A DNA stretch of 64,000 nt from Phycicoccus sp. Soil802 (GCF_001429605.1 NZ_LMSS01000001.1:1415-65414); one strand, 5' to 3'; positions 17,837-27,676 are shown, counted from the stretch's first letter. Notes: a model not told the origin generated them from the sequence alone. A program made the numbers and translations.

Positions 17837-17960
17837 TTTGCCGCCACGAGTCTTCTTCTCGCTCCGGGCTTACCTCACGCCGTGCTTGCATGGGCTCCGC
17901 AGCTGACACCTCGTGGCTCCCGTTCGGTCCACAGCCATGCTCACATGAAGGGAATCGCAA

Positions 17961-18839
17961 ATGTCGTACTGGGTGTTCCAATGTGCTTTGGGTGAGGAGT
18001 ACGACCTCGACGAGATCCAGTCCTGGTCCGCACCGGACCTGTGGAGGTGGTCCCTGGCGCGGCACTTCAAGGATGTCCAGCCAGGGGATCGGTTCGCGTT
18101 CTGGGTTTCCGGCCCGCAGGGAGGGGTGTTCGCGTTGGGGACGGTGACCTCGCTTCCCTACACCGATGACCACTGGCGGGTGACCGCCAAGTCGGCCAAG
18201 GCGACATACGCGAAGCTCAGCGTTGACGTCCCCTTGTTCGATCGGCCGATCCCGCGGGAAGTCCTCAAGCAGGAACAGCGATTCAAGAACTCCCTCATCC
18301 TCAGGATGCCCGGGGGTGCGAACCCCTTTCGCCTGAACGACGATGAGTGGTGGGCCCTTGAGGAGCTGGCCGGCCTGGGTCACGGTCAAGGGAGCTCGGC
18401 CGGAGCAGCGGATGCCGGCACGCTGCCATTGCCGCCCGCCAGTTCCCCCACGACGATGACGACCGAGTCCGCCGAGCGGGTCATGCGGTTCCTGGAGGCC
18501 GCGCTGGTGAGGGAGTACGAGGAGTACCTGGGACGGACACTGGTCCGCAAGAAGTACCGCGTGAAAGCAACGGGGGAGACGCTGATCTGTGACGCCTTCG
18601 ACCGGGAGCAGTCCGAGCTCCTGGAGGCAAAGTCGTCAGCAGGTCGGATGCACGTGCGGCTTGCGCTAGGCCAGCTCCTCGACTACCGACGGCATCATCG
18701 GCCGACGCCCAGGCTGGGCGTCCTGCTGCCGCAGGAGCCGAACGGTGATCTTGTCGGTCTGCTCCTCGAATGCGACGTGTCGGTGATCTTTCGCGATGCC
18801 GAAGGCTTCAGCCGGTTCGAGCCAGCCGCGGCAGACTGA
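17961..18839 (+). CDS. EVE domain - PD-(D/E)XK fusion (modification-dependent nuclease)
   Basis: This 292-residue protein starts with an EVE domain (MSYWVFQC, then FKDVQPGDRFAFWVSGPQGG, ending around residue 150). EVE is a PUA-like fold that reads modified bases. After a Ser/Thr/Pro linker comes a helical segment and a nuclease-like core: ICDAFDREQ and LLEAKSSAGR (D near 210, E-x-K near 223), then VRLALGQLLDYRRH, typical of restriction-endonuclease-like folds. The combination fits a type IV, modification-dependent restriction enzyme. It begins 124 bases after the GmrSD-like gene. Confidence 0.75.
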   Translation: MSYWVFQCALGEEYDLDEIQSWSAPDLWRWSLARHFKDVQPGDRFAFWVSGPQGGVFALGTVTSLPYTDDHWRVTAKSAKATYAKLSVDVPLFDRPIPREVLKQEQRFKNSLILRMPGGANPFRLNDDEWWALEELAGLGHGQGSSAGAADAGTLPLPPASSPTTMTTESAERVMRFLEAALVREYEEYLGRTLVRKKYRVKATGETLICDAFDREQSELLEAKSSAGRMHVRLALGQLLDYRRHHRPTPRLGVLLPQEPNGDLVGLLLECDVSVIFRDAEGFSRFEPAAAD

Positions 18840-18958
18840 GGTCGCGTCACTCCGGGGCTCTGTGGGCGCCGATGCAAGGGAGTGGACCGGGTCAGCCGTT
18901 TGTCGAGGTTGTCCTCCGATTTGACCGAGTTGTCGCCGCGGGCTGGCATGATCCGGGC

Positions 18959-21900
18959 ATGCAACGCGTCGACGGCAGGCTGGTGCTGAGCCCCACGGAC
19001 CTGACCAAGCATGTCGCTTGCCCTCACATCACTACCCTTGACCGGGGGGCCCTGGGTCAAGGTGCGGCCGCGACCGGCGCGAGTGCGGCAGACGATGCCT
19101 TGAACCTGATCTTTGCCAAGGGCCTTACGCACGAGAGCGAGTACCTCGCACGGCTGCGTGACCGGGGTTTGAGAATCGTCGAGATCCAGGGTTTCGGCAC
19201 CGACCGGGTCACCGCGGAGGCTGCCACGCTTGATGCGATGCGCGACGGGGCCGACGTGATCTACCAGGCGACGTTGTTCGACGGAGAGTGGGTGGGCCAC
19301 GCGGACTTCCTGGTCCGCACGGATCGTCCGAGTGCGTTGGGCGACTGGTCGTATGACATCGCCGATACCAAGCTCGCCCGGCGGCTGAAGGTCCCGGCGC
19401 TGCTGCAGATGGCGACGTACGCCGTTCGACTCACCGAGCTGCAAGGCATAGCCCCGCGGCGCCTGGTGGTCGTGACCGGCGACAAGGTCGAACACCCGTG
19501 GCGTCTGGTCGACGTGGCTGCCTACGCGCGGCGCCGTCGCGAGGCGCTGGTCCACGCCATCGAGACACAGGCAGTGACCGAGTCCACGCCCAACGCTCAA
19601 TGCCCCCAGTGCCGCTGGCACCAGAAGTGTGAGCAGCAATGGCTCGACGCCGACGACCTCGTCCAGGTCGCGGGGCTCCGCACAGATCAACGGGCCGCGC
19701 TGCGCGCCAACGGAATCAGCACCATGGCCGCCCTCGCCGCCGCAACATCTGCGGACCTCGCAGGTGTGCTCAGCGTGGCGACCGGCGAGCGGCTGCATCA
19801 GCAGGCCCAGCTCCAGGTCGCCGAGCGCGACGGCCGGGGCCCCGCCTACGCGCTGCTGCCACCCGAACCGGGCCGCGGACTGCAGCGCCTGCCCGAGCCA
19901 AGCGCGGGCGACGTCTACCTCGACTTCGAAGGCGACCCCTGGGCCAACGACGGTCGAGGACGGGAGTACCTCGCCGGGCTGTGGGACCGGCAGCAGCACT
20001 TCACAGGGTTCTGGGCCCACCACGAGGCCGGTGAGAAGCAGCTCACCGAGGACCTGGTCGACGAGCTGATGCGACGCTGGGCCGCGGACCCGAACATGCA
20101 CGTCTACCACTACGCCACCTACGAGCGGACCGCCCTCGCGCGGCTCACCGGACGGCACGGCACGCGCGAGGCCGAGTTCGACCAGCTGCTGCGCGGTGAA
20201 CGGCTCGTCGACCTGTATGCCGTCGTGCGTCAAGGCATACGAATCAGCAAGCCGTCATACTCGATCAAGAAGGTTGAGGACTTCTACTGGGGGCAGACGC
20301 GCACCGGGACCGCGGACGAGGTGGCCGACGCCATGACCTCGGTCGTGGAGTACGAACGGTGGCTGGTCGAGCGCGACGACGACATCCTGGAAGCGATCCG
20401 CGCGTACAACGAGGAGGACGTCCGGTCGACCCACGATCTGCACGCCTGGCTCGAGCAGTGCCGCGCCGAGCTCGCCGACCTCGGCCACCACCTCACCAGA
20501 CCGGTCCCGGCCCTGCCACCAGAGGTCAGTGACGAGGATAAGGCCGAGACCGAATTGGCCCAACGACTGAGCCAGTACGGCCACGACCTCCTGGCTGGTT
20601 GCGTGGGCTGGCACCGCCGCGAGGCCAGACCGGGCTGGTGGGAGTACTTCCGTTACGAGAGCCTCGACACCGACGAACTCGTGGACGACAGCACCGCCAT
20701 CGGCCGTCCCGGCGCCCCGGACCACATCGGCGACATCCTGAGCAAGACGGGCCGGGTGACCTCCAAGGTCTGGCGGTACCCGTTCGAACCACAGGACTGC
20801 AAGATGCGCGTCGGCATGCGCGTCCACGACGTCGACACCCACGCCTCCGTTGGCAGCGTCGTCGGATACGACGGGGTCGAGGGCTGGATCGACCTGTCCA
20901 TGCGCGCCAAGTCGGAACCAGTCGCGCCGCGCGGATTCAAGCCACCCGGGCCGGTCCTGGACGGCGTGCTGCGAGAGTCGATCGCCGACACGGGCCGCTC
21001 GCTGCTGGACGGCCAGGAGGGCACGGCCGCAAAGCTTTTGGCACGTATCGTGCCGACGGCCGACGTGCTCGCCGTCGCGGTCGGAGAGACGCCCGCCCAA
21101 GCCGTGGTGCGGGTTGGTCTGTCCTTGGACGGTCAGGTGTTGGCGGTGCAGGGCCCGCCCGGCACGGGCAAGACGTACGCCGCGGCTCACCTGATCCGCG
21201 CCTTGCTTGACGCCGGGAAACGGGTCGGCGTCACCGCCCTGTCGCACTCGGTCATCAGGCACGTGCTCGACGAGGTCAAGCGCCCCTCCGTGCAGAAGAT
21301 CAGCGGCGAACCCCTCGCGGACCCAGCCGGCTTCGTCACGGAGCTGCCCTCCAACGACACCGTCATGGACGCCTTAGCCAATGGGGTCAACCTGGTCGGA
21401 GGGACCTCATGGTTGTGGGCCCGGGAGGACATGCGCTCGTCCGTGGATGTGCTGGTGATCGACGAGGCTGGCCAGTTCTCGCTGGCCAACGCGGTGGCCA
21501 CCGCACCGGCCGCCAGATCGCTTGTCCTGCTGGGGGACCCACAGCAGTTGACCCAACCCACTCAGGCGACACACCCGTTCGGGGCCGGCATCTCAGCGCT
21601 CGAGCACCTGATTGGCGACCATGACACCGTGCCTGCCGACCGCGGCATCTTCCTGGCCACGACCTGGAGGATGCACCCGGCGGTCACGTCCTTCGTCTCC
21701 GAGCTCGCCTACGACGACCGCCTCACCTCCGCGCCAGGCCGCGAACTGCAGAGCCTGTCAGGCGAAGGTCCCTTCTCCGGCTCGGGTCTGCGGTGGGTCC
21801 CCGTCCCGCACGAGGGCTGCCAGGCCGAAAGCGATGAGGAAGCTGCCGTCGTCGCGGGCATCGTCAAGGACCTCCTGACTCGCTCCTGGACCACTACTGA

Positions 21901-22258
21901 CGGAGCGAACAAGCCTCTGACGCCGGCCGACATCCTCGTAGTGGCGCCATTTAACGCCCAGGTCGCGAGACTCCGGCTCGTGCTTCCTGACGACGTCCTG
22001 GTAGGCACGGTCGACAAGATCCAAGGGCGTGGGGCGGCCGTGGCCATCTACTCGATGGCCAGCTCCAGCGCGGCCGATGCACCCCGCGGGGTCGACTTCC
22101 TCTTCGACCTGCACCGGCTGAACGTCGCCATCTCCCGGGCCAAGGCCATGAGCATCGTCGTTGCCAGTCCCGCCCTGCTCGACTCGCCGGTCCACACACC
22201 TGAGCAGCTCCGCGCAGTCAACGCACTCTGCCGCTACGCCGATGCTGCAGGCGGCTGA
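18959..22258 (+). CDS. TM0106-family RecB-like nuclease fused to SF1 helicase
   Basis: It has 1,099 residues from the ATG at 18959; the frame open to 18770 overlaps the EVE gene. The N-terminal part is Cas4/RecB-like: SPTDLTKHVACPHIT near residue 12, nuclease core, and a cysteine cluster CPQCRWHQKC near 215 that could hold an Fe-S cluster. An RNase-H-like exonuclease domain follows (VYLDFEGDPW near 319). A UvrD/Upf1-type SF1 helicase fills the C-terminus: GPPGTGKT near 732, VLVIDEAGQF near 830, LLGDPQQL near 858, KIQGRGA near 1,020 and NVAISRAK near 1,055. This architecture occurs in stand-alone defence-associated nucleases. It is the last of three same-strand restriction-like genes. Confidence 0.85.
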   Translation: MQRVDGRLVLSPTDLTKHVACPHITTLDRGALGQGAAATGASAADDALNLIFAKGLTHESEYLARLRDRGLRIVEIQGFGTDRVTAEAATLDAMRDGADVIYQATLFDGEWVGHADFLVRTDRPSALGDWSYDIADTKLARRLKVPALLQMATYAVRLTELQGIAPRRLVVVTGDKVEHPWRLVDVAAYARRRREALVHAIETQAVTESTPNAQCPQCRWHQKCEQQWLDADDLVQVAGLRTDQRAALRANGISTMAALAAATSADLAGVLSVATGERLHQQAQLQVAERDGRGPAYALLPPEPGRGLQRLPEPSAGDVYLDFEGDPWANDGRGREYLAGLWDRQQHFTGFWAHHEAGEKQLTEDLVDELMRRWAADPNMHVYHYATYERTALARLTGRHGTREAEFDQLLRGERLVDLYAVVRQGIRISKPSYSIKKVEDFYWGQTRTGTADEVADAMTSVVEYERWLVERDDDILEAIRAYNEEDVRSTHDLHAWLEQCRAELADLGHHLTRPVPALPPEVSDEDKAETELAQRLSQYGHDLLAGCVGWHRREARPGWWEYFRYESLDTDELVDDSTAIGRPGAPDHIGDILSKTGRVTSKVWRYPFEPQDCKMRVGMRVHDVDTHASVGSVVGYDGVEGWIDLSMRAKSEPVAPRGFKPPGPVLDGVLRESIADTGRSLLDGQEGTAAKLLARIVPTADVLAVAVGETPAQAVVRVGLSLDGQVLAVQGPPGTGKTYAAAHLIRALLDAGKRVGVTALSHSVIRHVLDEVKRPSVQKISGEPLADPAGFVTELPSNDTVMDALANGVNLVGGTSWLWAREDMRSSVDVLVIDEAGQFSLANAVATAPAARSLVLLGDPQQLTQPTQATHPFGAGISALEHLIGDHDTVPADRGIFLATTWRMHPAVTSFVSELAYDDRLTSAPGRELQSLSGEGPFSGSGLRWVPVPHEGCQAESDEEAAVVAGIVKDLLTRSWTTTDGANKPLTPADILVVAPFNAQVARLRLVLPDDVLVGTVDKIQGRGAAVAIYSMASSSAADAPRGVDFLFDLHRLNVAISRAKAMSIVVASPALLDSPVHTPEQLRAVNALCRYADAAGG

Positions 22259-22265
22259 ACGAATG

Positions 22266-22283
22266 CCACACGCTGCGTGGTGG
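22266..22283 (+). terminator. short hairpin after the nuclease-helicase gene
   Basis: CCACACGC-T-GCGTG(G)TGG folds with one bulge eight bases after the stop codon. No U-tract; judged mainly by position. Confidence 0.3.
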
Positions 22284-22517
22284 CCCACCGTCCGTGAGAG
22301 AGGGCTCGCTGCCCCGTTCGCATCCGCTCGGTTAGCGGTTGGTCGCCCGTCCGTCGTCCCACTCGAGCGGGCCCGAGGTGCAGTGTCCCCTCAATCCCCG
22401 CCAGCCACACTCTCGCGGGAGTAGCTTGCGCTCATTCGTCGTGGATTGCGACGCCAGGGACGCGGATTGTCGGAGGTTGCAGATGTCCCCACAAGCTATG
22501 TGGGCAGGGAGCCGTCA

Positions 22518-23435
22518 ATGTGGAACTCGGTGAGCCTCCCCCCGCCGCCTCAGCCAGCCTTCGCCCGGAAGGCGCGAGTCATCGTTGCCCTGCTCGCTAT
22601 GGCGATGCTGCTGGCCAACTGTTCGGGCGAGCCCGTGCCGGTTCCCAACGTCGTCGGGATACGGCTCGACGACGCACACAACGCACTTGCAGCCAAGGGG
22701 TTCGAGGATTTCGAAGACCTCGACATGTTCGACGACCGGGCGATTCTGATTGATTCCAACTGGGTTGTCTTGCAGCAGGATCCCAATCCGAATCAGGAGA
22801 CCGACAGGGGTGGCACGGTCTCCCTGCGCGTCGGCAAGATCGGTGAGGCGCGAACACGAAGGGCACTCCCCAGCGGCTCACCCGTTCTGGCCGAGATTCT
22901 CGCCAAGGAGAAGGCGGCGGCTGACGAACGTGCCCGTAGGGCGGTGGCGGATGCCAAGCGCGCTGCTGACCAGAAGTCAGCTGACGCGGCCAAACAGGCG
23001 GCGCGGGCCAAGGCCCGTACAGCGGCCGCTGCCAAGTACGTGAACAGCATTGATCCAGCTCTGAGGCTCGGCCTGACCAACCACCGCGAACTGGCCCGCC
23101 TGCGTGGACAGGTGCAGAACCGGCAGGTCACGGGAGAGATGTTGACCGACAATGTCGCGGCCGCCACGACCGCGCTGAAGTTGCTGAGCACCATTCTGGA
23201 ATCGTCGAAGCCGTCCGAGGAGGCCAACCTCGGCCAGGAACACCAGAGACTCGAGTCAGCTGTCGACGCCTTCGGGCAAGCAGCAATGACTCTTCTTAGC
23301 GCCGATGGTCCGGACGCGGACGCCGCCCTGAAGCGCTTTGACGTGGTCTACGCCGCTGCCCGCGGGGACTGGAATGCAGCGCTCCGCTCGACCTACGCGG
23401 TGGCCAAGGTCGCCGCTCCACCAGTGCTGCGATAG
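22518..23435 (+). CDS. lipoprotein with a PASTA-like domain and an Ala/Lys-rich helical stalk
   Basis: It has 305 residues from the ATG at 22518 (MWNSVSL). A signal segment ends in the lipobox LLANCSG, predicting lipid anchoring at Cys. Next is one PASTA-like domain (VPNVVGIRLDDAHNALAAKG, then DSNWVVLQQDPNPN). A long charged coiled-coil-like helix follows (about 125-185, rich in A, K, R, D) and a C-terminal helical domain. PASTA domains bind peptidoglycan fragments or beta-lactams, so the protein is probably a surface-anchored envelope component. It shares the PASTA layout with the core lipoprotein at 59610-60080. Confidence 0.75.
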   Translation: MWNSVSLPPPPQPAFARKARVIVALLAMAMLLANCSGEPVPVPNVVGIRLDDAHNALAAKGFEDFEDLDMFDDRAILIDSNWVVLQQDPNPNQETDRGGTVSLRVGKIGEARTRRALPSGSPVLAEILAKEKAAADERARRAVADAKRAADQKSADAAKQAARAKARTAAAAKYVNSIDPALRLGLTNHRELARLRGQVQNRQVTGEMLTDNVAAATTALKLLSTILESSKPSEEANLGQEHQRLESAVDAFGQAAMTLLSADGPDADAALKRFDVVYAAARGDWNAALRSTYAVAKVAAPPVLR

Positions 23436-23659
23436 ACCGAAGGCCCTGCCTTCAACTGGGTCCAGCGTCCCGCCTCCGGTCCGTGGCTTGGGATGAAGCT
23501 CGGGCGCCACGGCCGACCGGTCTACGACTCGGCGATCGAAAGCGGTTCTGGGCAGCGCGTCGCGTGGATCCTCTCGCGGCTCGTGGGTATCCGACGGGGG
23601 GGTAGTCCACGAATGTGGCGACGATGATTGTGCACGAATCAGAGGAGAAGGAGGAGCGC

Positions 23660-24478
23660 GTGCGTACCTGGGGACTAGACATGTCCACAAGCGCCAACGA
23701 CACCGGGCTGGTTTCCATCGACTGGGAAGAGCGTGTCGCCACGGTGACGCATCGTCCGCGGCCGACGCGGTCCTTGATCCTCGCTCTGCTTCGCGAGACG
23801 GCGAGGACGGAATGGTGGGCGGTCGATGTGCCATTCGGATGGCCCGTTGGATTCGGGGAGTGGCTCACCGACCACGCGCGGGGGCCCGCTTGCATGGCCG
23901 CCGGCCGAATCGAGATTGACGCACCTGTATGGGCCCCGCTGGCGCGGCGTCGGACGGATCGAGTGGTGTGTAAGAGGCTCGGCAAGCAGCTCGGGTTCTC
24001 GGTCTCATTCGACAAATTGGGCGCCACAGCTGCAGCTTGGGCCGCCATTGAGCTGTCCCAGGGCATTTCGCCACTTCTGTTTGACCGCGCGGGGATGCTG
24101 AACCCAGATGGAGTCGTCGCTCGTGAGGGCCGAGTGGTCGAGACATGGCCCTCTGCCGCATGGACGCTCTTCACGGACCTGCCCACCGGGGTGGTCCTTT
24201 CCCCAGCCACTGCCAGTGATGAAGCGTTCATGGGCCCCCTTGGGCCGGTGCTGGAGATTGGCCCAGAACTTCGAGAGATCCTCGCGCCCGGCGACGACGC
24301 CAGCCGCGGCGCTCGCGCTCGTGCAGGTCATGTTCGGGACGCGATCGTCTGCGCGATGGTCGCCAGATCCCGGGCGTTCGGAAGGACGGAGGGTCCAGAG
24401 CCGGAGGACGCATCGGCTGCGGAGCGTGAGGGGTGGATTCACCTACCCAAGACGACGGGGCTCACGCACTTGTGGTGA
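23660..24478 (+). CDS. DUF429 family protein (RNase H-like fold)
   Basis: It has 272 residues from a GTG at 23660; GGAGAAGGAGGAG ends just upstream, so this start is preferred over the ATG at 23615. The N-terminus GLDMSTSANDTGL has the first acidic residue of an RNase-H-like fold. The DUF429 landmarks AVDVPFGWP, ARRRTDRVV, VVETWPSAAW and HVRDAIVCAMVARS follow, ending with GWIHLP. DUF429 proteins are predicted nucleases of unknown substrate and are common in accessory regions. Confidence 0.75.
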   Translation: MRTWGLDMSTSANDTGLVSIDWEERVATVTHRPRPTRSLILALLRETARTEWWAVDVPFGWPVGFGEWLTDHARGPACMAAGRIEIDAPVWAPLARRRTDRVVCKRLGKQLGFSVSFDKLGATAAAWAAIELSQGISPLLFDRAGMLNPDGVVAREGRVVETWPSAAWTLFTDLPTGVVLSPATASDEAFMGPLGPVLEIGPELREILAPGDDASRGARARAGHVRDAIVCAMVARSRAFGRTEGPEPEDASAAEREGWIHLPKTTGLTHLW

Positions 24479-24562
24479 GGGAAGTCCACGCTGAGCCATT
24501 CTTGTCTGCCAACGTCGATCAGATGTCGATTCGACCAGTTCACCATCGCGGGAGGAAGTTAC

Positions 24563-25048
24563 ATGAGCTCGATGAAGATCATCACAGGAGTCGACCCAGC
24601 CTCGGAACGTCTTTGCGTCATGCCAGAGGCGGAGATTACTTCCGATCTAGAGCTGATCGGCGCCTTCGCCGCCGCGACGACTCTGGGTGATGTCCGCAAG
24701 CATCAGGGTGCCTGGGATATCACCGCAGCCTTCGTCAAGTACGACGAGGGCAGAGAAGTCGCACTCGACGTGGAGGCTCTCCCGGCTAGCACACCCTTCG
24801 AGTTTGGTGGCTGGTTCGAGGAAGAGGCGTTCGCCTGCATCCCCCAGGCCAGACTTAGGAGCAGCCAACTGTGTCCTCGCGAGGTCATGGAGGAATTTGG
24901 GTACCAGGATGATGAGATCGGCATGGACTATGAGCCCGCGCCTTGGCTTGCGCCGGAAGATCGGGAAGCCATCGAGCAGCGACTCGTGGGCCTGGGTTAC
25001 CGCGTGGAGCGTCGTGACGACCTCATCGCGCGCTACCTAGACGTCTAA
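24563..25048 (+). CDS. unknown 161-residue acidic protein
   Basis: The ATG at 24563 follows GGGAGGAAG with good spacing. The sequence is acidic with no known motif. A WDITAAFVKYDEGREVAL segment suggests an alpha/beta fold, and the C-terminus (PEDREAIEQRLVGLGYRVER) is helical. It begins 84 bases after the DUF429 gene on the same strand. Confidence 0.6.
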   Translation: MSSMKIITGVDPASERLCVMPEAEITSDLELIGAFAAATTLGDVRKHQGAWDITAAFVKYDEGREVALDVEALPASTPFEFGGWFEEEAFACIPQARLRSSQLCPREVMEEFGYQDDEIGMDYEPAPWLAPEDREAIEQRLVGLGYRVERRDDLIARYLDV

Positions 25049-25092
25049 GGTCAATCGAAGTCGCCCGAGCGAATGCGCGATCGTACGACGTG

Positions 25093-25134
25093 CCTGTCGC
25101 GCCGATGCGTACGGCGCTTCACCGTCGCGACAGG
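25093..25134. terminator. inverted repeat after gene 24563-25048
   Basis: CCTGTCGCG (25093-25101) and CGCGACAGG (25126-25134) are perfect complements. The 24-base interval contains a smaller GCCG...CGGC stem, giving a nested hairpin 45 bases after the stop. The rest of the gap up to 25334 shows nothing else. Confidence 0.4.
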
Positions 25135-25334
25135 GCCAGCGCGGTGAGTCCACGCCAATACCCGGCGCCAACGTGAATAGGCATCATCCTCGTCACCCGT
25201 CATGATCCGTCGCACAGGCCCTCCTCAACCGGAGTTGGTTCCCTAATCACGATGCGTCAATCCGCGACCGCGGACACGCAGCCCTGAGATACTGCCACCG
25301 CATATCGGTGGGTTCGGTCTGGAGGGGGCGTCAA

Positions 25335-25715
25335 ATGGTCACGCTGCTGGTGGACGACACCCGGCTCTTCAAGGATGGGCGCCCCGCAGAGGTGGCTCGC
25401 ACGAGCGATGAAGCCATCGAGGCCCTTCGAGCGATTGGCAAGGAGCAGATCGACGAGCTATGGCTCGACTACGACCTGCTCTTCGAGACTACTTCCCAGC
25501 CGTTTGTTGACCACCTACTGGCGTTGGCTGCCGCGGGACACGCCCCTACCATCGGCACTTTGTGGGTACACACCTCGCAGATTCGCGACGGTCGCCGACT
25601 CGTCGACGACCTGACCCAAGCCGGCTACCCGGCGCGACGCAGTTATGCCGCAAACATGTGGGTACGAAACACCACGCCCGTGACCCCACCTGAGTCGGTT
25701 GACGCGCTCCCTTGA
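25335..25715 (+). CDS. cyclic-phosphate-processing receiver-like protein
   Basis: It has 126 residues from the ATG at 25335, preceded by GGAGGGGG. The motifs LLVDDTRLF at the start, IDELWLDYDL in the middle and TLWVHTSQIRDGRRLVDDL match the degenerate receiver fold predicted to act on cyclic-phosphate RNA or nucleotide ends. Such domains are associated with RNA repair and defence gene neighbourhoods. No DNA-binding output domain is present. Confidence 0.65.
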   Translation: MVTLLVDDTRLFKDGRPAEVARTSDEAIEALRAIGKEQIDELWLDYDLLFETTSQPFVDHLLALAAAGHAPTIGTLWVHTSQIRDGRRLVDDLTQAGYPARRSYAANMWVRNTTPVTPPESVDALP

Positions 25716-25932
25716 GGGCTTTGGAGGTCGGTCACGCATCGCAGCCGGCCCAAGAAGGTGAGACGACCGACAGCAGGGCCGAGCCTCGAGCCTGCCGCGT
25801 GTGGCCGCGCCCTGGCTGCCGACAGCTTCCCGTGAGACACAGCGCGGCACCCGGACACGTGGTCCCCAGTTGCGCCGGCTCGTCACGATGAACCCCCATC
25901 CAGAGGTCCGGAGACTCGCCCGTATCAGGGTT

Positions 25933-26691
25933 TCAGCGCTCAGTCGGTCCGGGTAGCAGGGCCGGCAACTCACCGGTGGCTCGGTGCTTCCCTACGAGCT
26001 GCCGGGTCAGGGCGCGTAGGGCAACGGCCATGCCGACAGGCTCGACGTGGTCGGGCAAGAATCCCCACCGGTCAGGGCGCGGCAATGCAACGGGCTCCAT
26101 GTCGTCATCGGGGTCCAGCGCCCAAAAACGCGACCCCTTGGCGCGCACGTCAAGATGCAGAAGGTGCAGGCTCCCGGGCACTTCAAAGGTGGCGCCGCTC
26201 CGCTGGCCGTCATCTCGGAAGGCGATCAAGCGGGCGCTACACGCAGGCCCGGTCGCAGCGGGAGCGCTACGCCAACCGCGGATGACGCTAGGGGAACCAT
26301 CGCAAGGCAAAAGTTCCCATTGGCTCGGAGTCCACCAGAAAATGGCGTCCTGATGGAGGCTTGCTCCCAGCCGCAAAGCGTGGTCTCTCTTGATGTTCGG
26401 AATCGCAAGCGACGTCTCGGTGTGGGCGAACGTGACGTCCGCGCCGACGGCTGGCCAATGCGGGATCTTGTCCACGTCGAGGTCTTCGATCAGTTGCTGG
26501 TGGGCAGCAGCGTTGCGGGAGCTTCCGGTCTCGACCCCGTAAGGGTTGTGGGCCGTGACCACCGCCAAGTGTGTGATCCCTGCGGGGAACGGCCCACTGA
26601 CCTGGCCGGCGGTGGCGGCCGGTTCGACGCGCAGGGGCCCGTCCGGGGTGGTCAGGCACACCACCGCATCAAGGTATGCGTGCCAGGTCAT
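25933..26691 (-). CDS. DUF3293-like protein
   Basis: It has 252 residues from the ATG at 26691 (MTWHAYL), with CGGAG upstream; the longer frame to 26736 is less likely. The first 130 residues carry the DUF3293 pattern: HLAVVTAHNPYG, a conserved Asn region (SSRNAAAHQQLIEDL), VGADVTFAHTETSLAI and HQDAIFWWTPS. The C-terminal 100 residues are not recognised. Function unknown. Confidence 0.65.
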   Translation of the reverse strand: MTWHAYLDAVVCLTTPDGPLRVEPAATAGQVSGPFPAGITHLAVVTAHNPYGVETGSSRNAAAHQQLIEDLDVDKIPHWPAVGADVTFAHTETSLAIPNIKRDHALRLGASLHQDAIFWWTPSQWELLPCDGSPSVIRGWRSAPAATGPACSARLIAFRDDGQRSGATFEVPGSLHLLHLDVRAKGSRFWALDPDDDMEPVALPRPDRWGFLPDHVEPVGMAVALRALTRQLVGKHRATGELPALLPGPTER

Positions 26692-27067
26692 TGAAGGCTC
26701 CGTTCTGCAGTTTCCATGGACAGGCGGCGGTGGCAATCATGCGAAAGCATGGGGGACCGGATACCCCGCCACCGCAGGGGAACGTACAGCGGTGCCCTGT
26801 GCAGAGTGGACTCGGAGGGGGGAAGTGGTCAATGCCATAGCCCTGGAAGCGGCGGGATAGCGACAGTATCGCCGAAGCCGCGGATGCACCGTCCTTTCGG
26901 AGGTCGCCGAAGCCACCCTTAGCCTTCGGCTTCTGTGTCCAGGACACGCAAGCCACCTCGCTGAGGAAAGGACCAACCGCACTGCCTCGATCGGCTGCCT
27001 ACGCACCAGAGATCCAAGCCCTACCGATGCAGACCGGGGAGGGTGGTGGCGTCCCGGATACGTCCAT
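26692..27067. other. 376-bp non-coding gap
   Basis: No convincing gene. A possible hairpin (GCCGAAG...CTTCGGC, near 26910-26935) is the only structure seen; it sits between the DUF3293-like gene's start and the VWA gene's end. Confidence 0.4.
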
Positions 27068-27676
27068 TCAGCCCGTGGTGATCTCCTCGGGCATCGAGAA
27101 TCCCTCCGCTGAGGGTGCGGCCCGATACGTCGTCATCGACTCGGACATACTCGCGAACACAGCGACATTGCCGGAACGGGTGTTGGCGTAGCGTGTCGTA
27201 GCCACCCCCAGCTCGGCGCCCTGCCACGCCGCCTCGTCCGCGCCCAGGAATTGCACCTCCCAGTTGAAGTGCTCCTTCTGGATGGCCAGCATCGACCGCA
27301 CCTGTTCGAGGCTGTACTCGTGCGAGGAGTTCTCGTGTCCGTCGGTAACAACGACGAGGAGAACCCGCCCAGGGCGCTCACTGTCCGCCAGTCCAGCGAG
27401 GTCCTTCCCGGTGCGGGTCACTTCCATGCCGACGGCGTCCAGCAGAGCGGTCATACCCCGCGGCCGCAGCGTGAATGTGAACGGCTTCGCGCTCATCCGC
27501 TCGACGGTCTCGAACTCGTTGTCGAACTTCGCCAGCGTGATGGTCAGCTTGCCGTCCATGGCGAACTGTTCGGCGATGAGGGAGTTGATCCCCGCTTGGG
27601 CCTCGTTGGCGACGCTCTCCATGCTCCCAGAGCGATCGACCACAAGGGTCAGATGGGTGTAATCGGGATTGGTCAA
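27068..27676 (-). CDS. von Willebrand factor A domain protein
   Basis: It has 202 residues. I place the start at a TTG (27676, reading LTNPDYTHLT) because GGAGG lies five bases upstream and homologous proteins begin with this kind of segment; the ATG at 27811 would crowd the divergent gene. The MIDAS motif DRSGSM is near residue 16, followed by a conserved Thr region (GMTALLDAV) and an Asp (VVVTDGHENSS). It is a single VWA domain without signal peptide or membrane segment, so probably cytosolic metal-dependent protein binding. It is paired head-to-head with a nuclease-like gene. Confidence 0.75.
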   Translation of the reverse strand: MTNPDYTHLTLVVDRSGSMESVANEAQAGINSLIAEQFAMDGKLTITLAKFDNEFETVERMSAKPFTFTLRPRGMTALLDAVGMEVTRTGKDLAGLADSERPGRVLLVVVTDGHENSSHEYSLEQVRSMLAIQKEHFNWEVQFLGADEAAWQGAELGVATTRYANTRSGNVAVFASMSESMTTYRAAPSAEGFSMPEEITTG

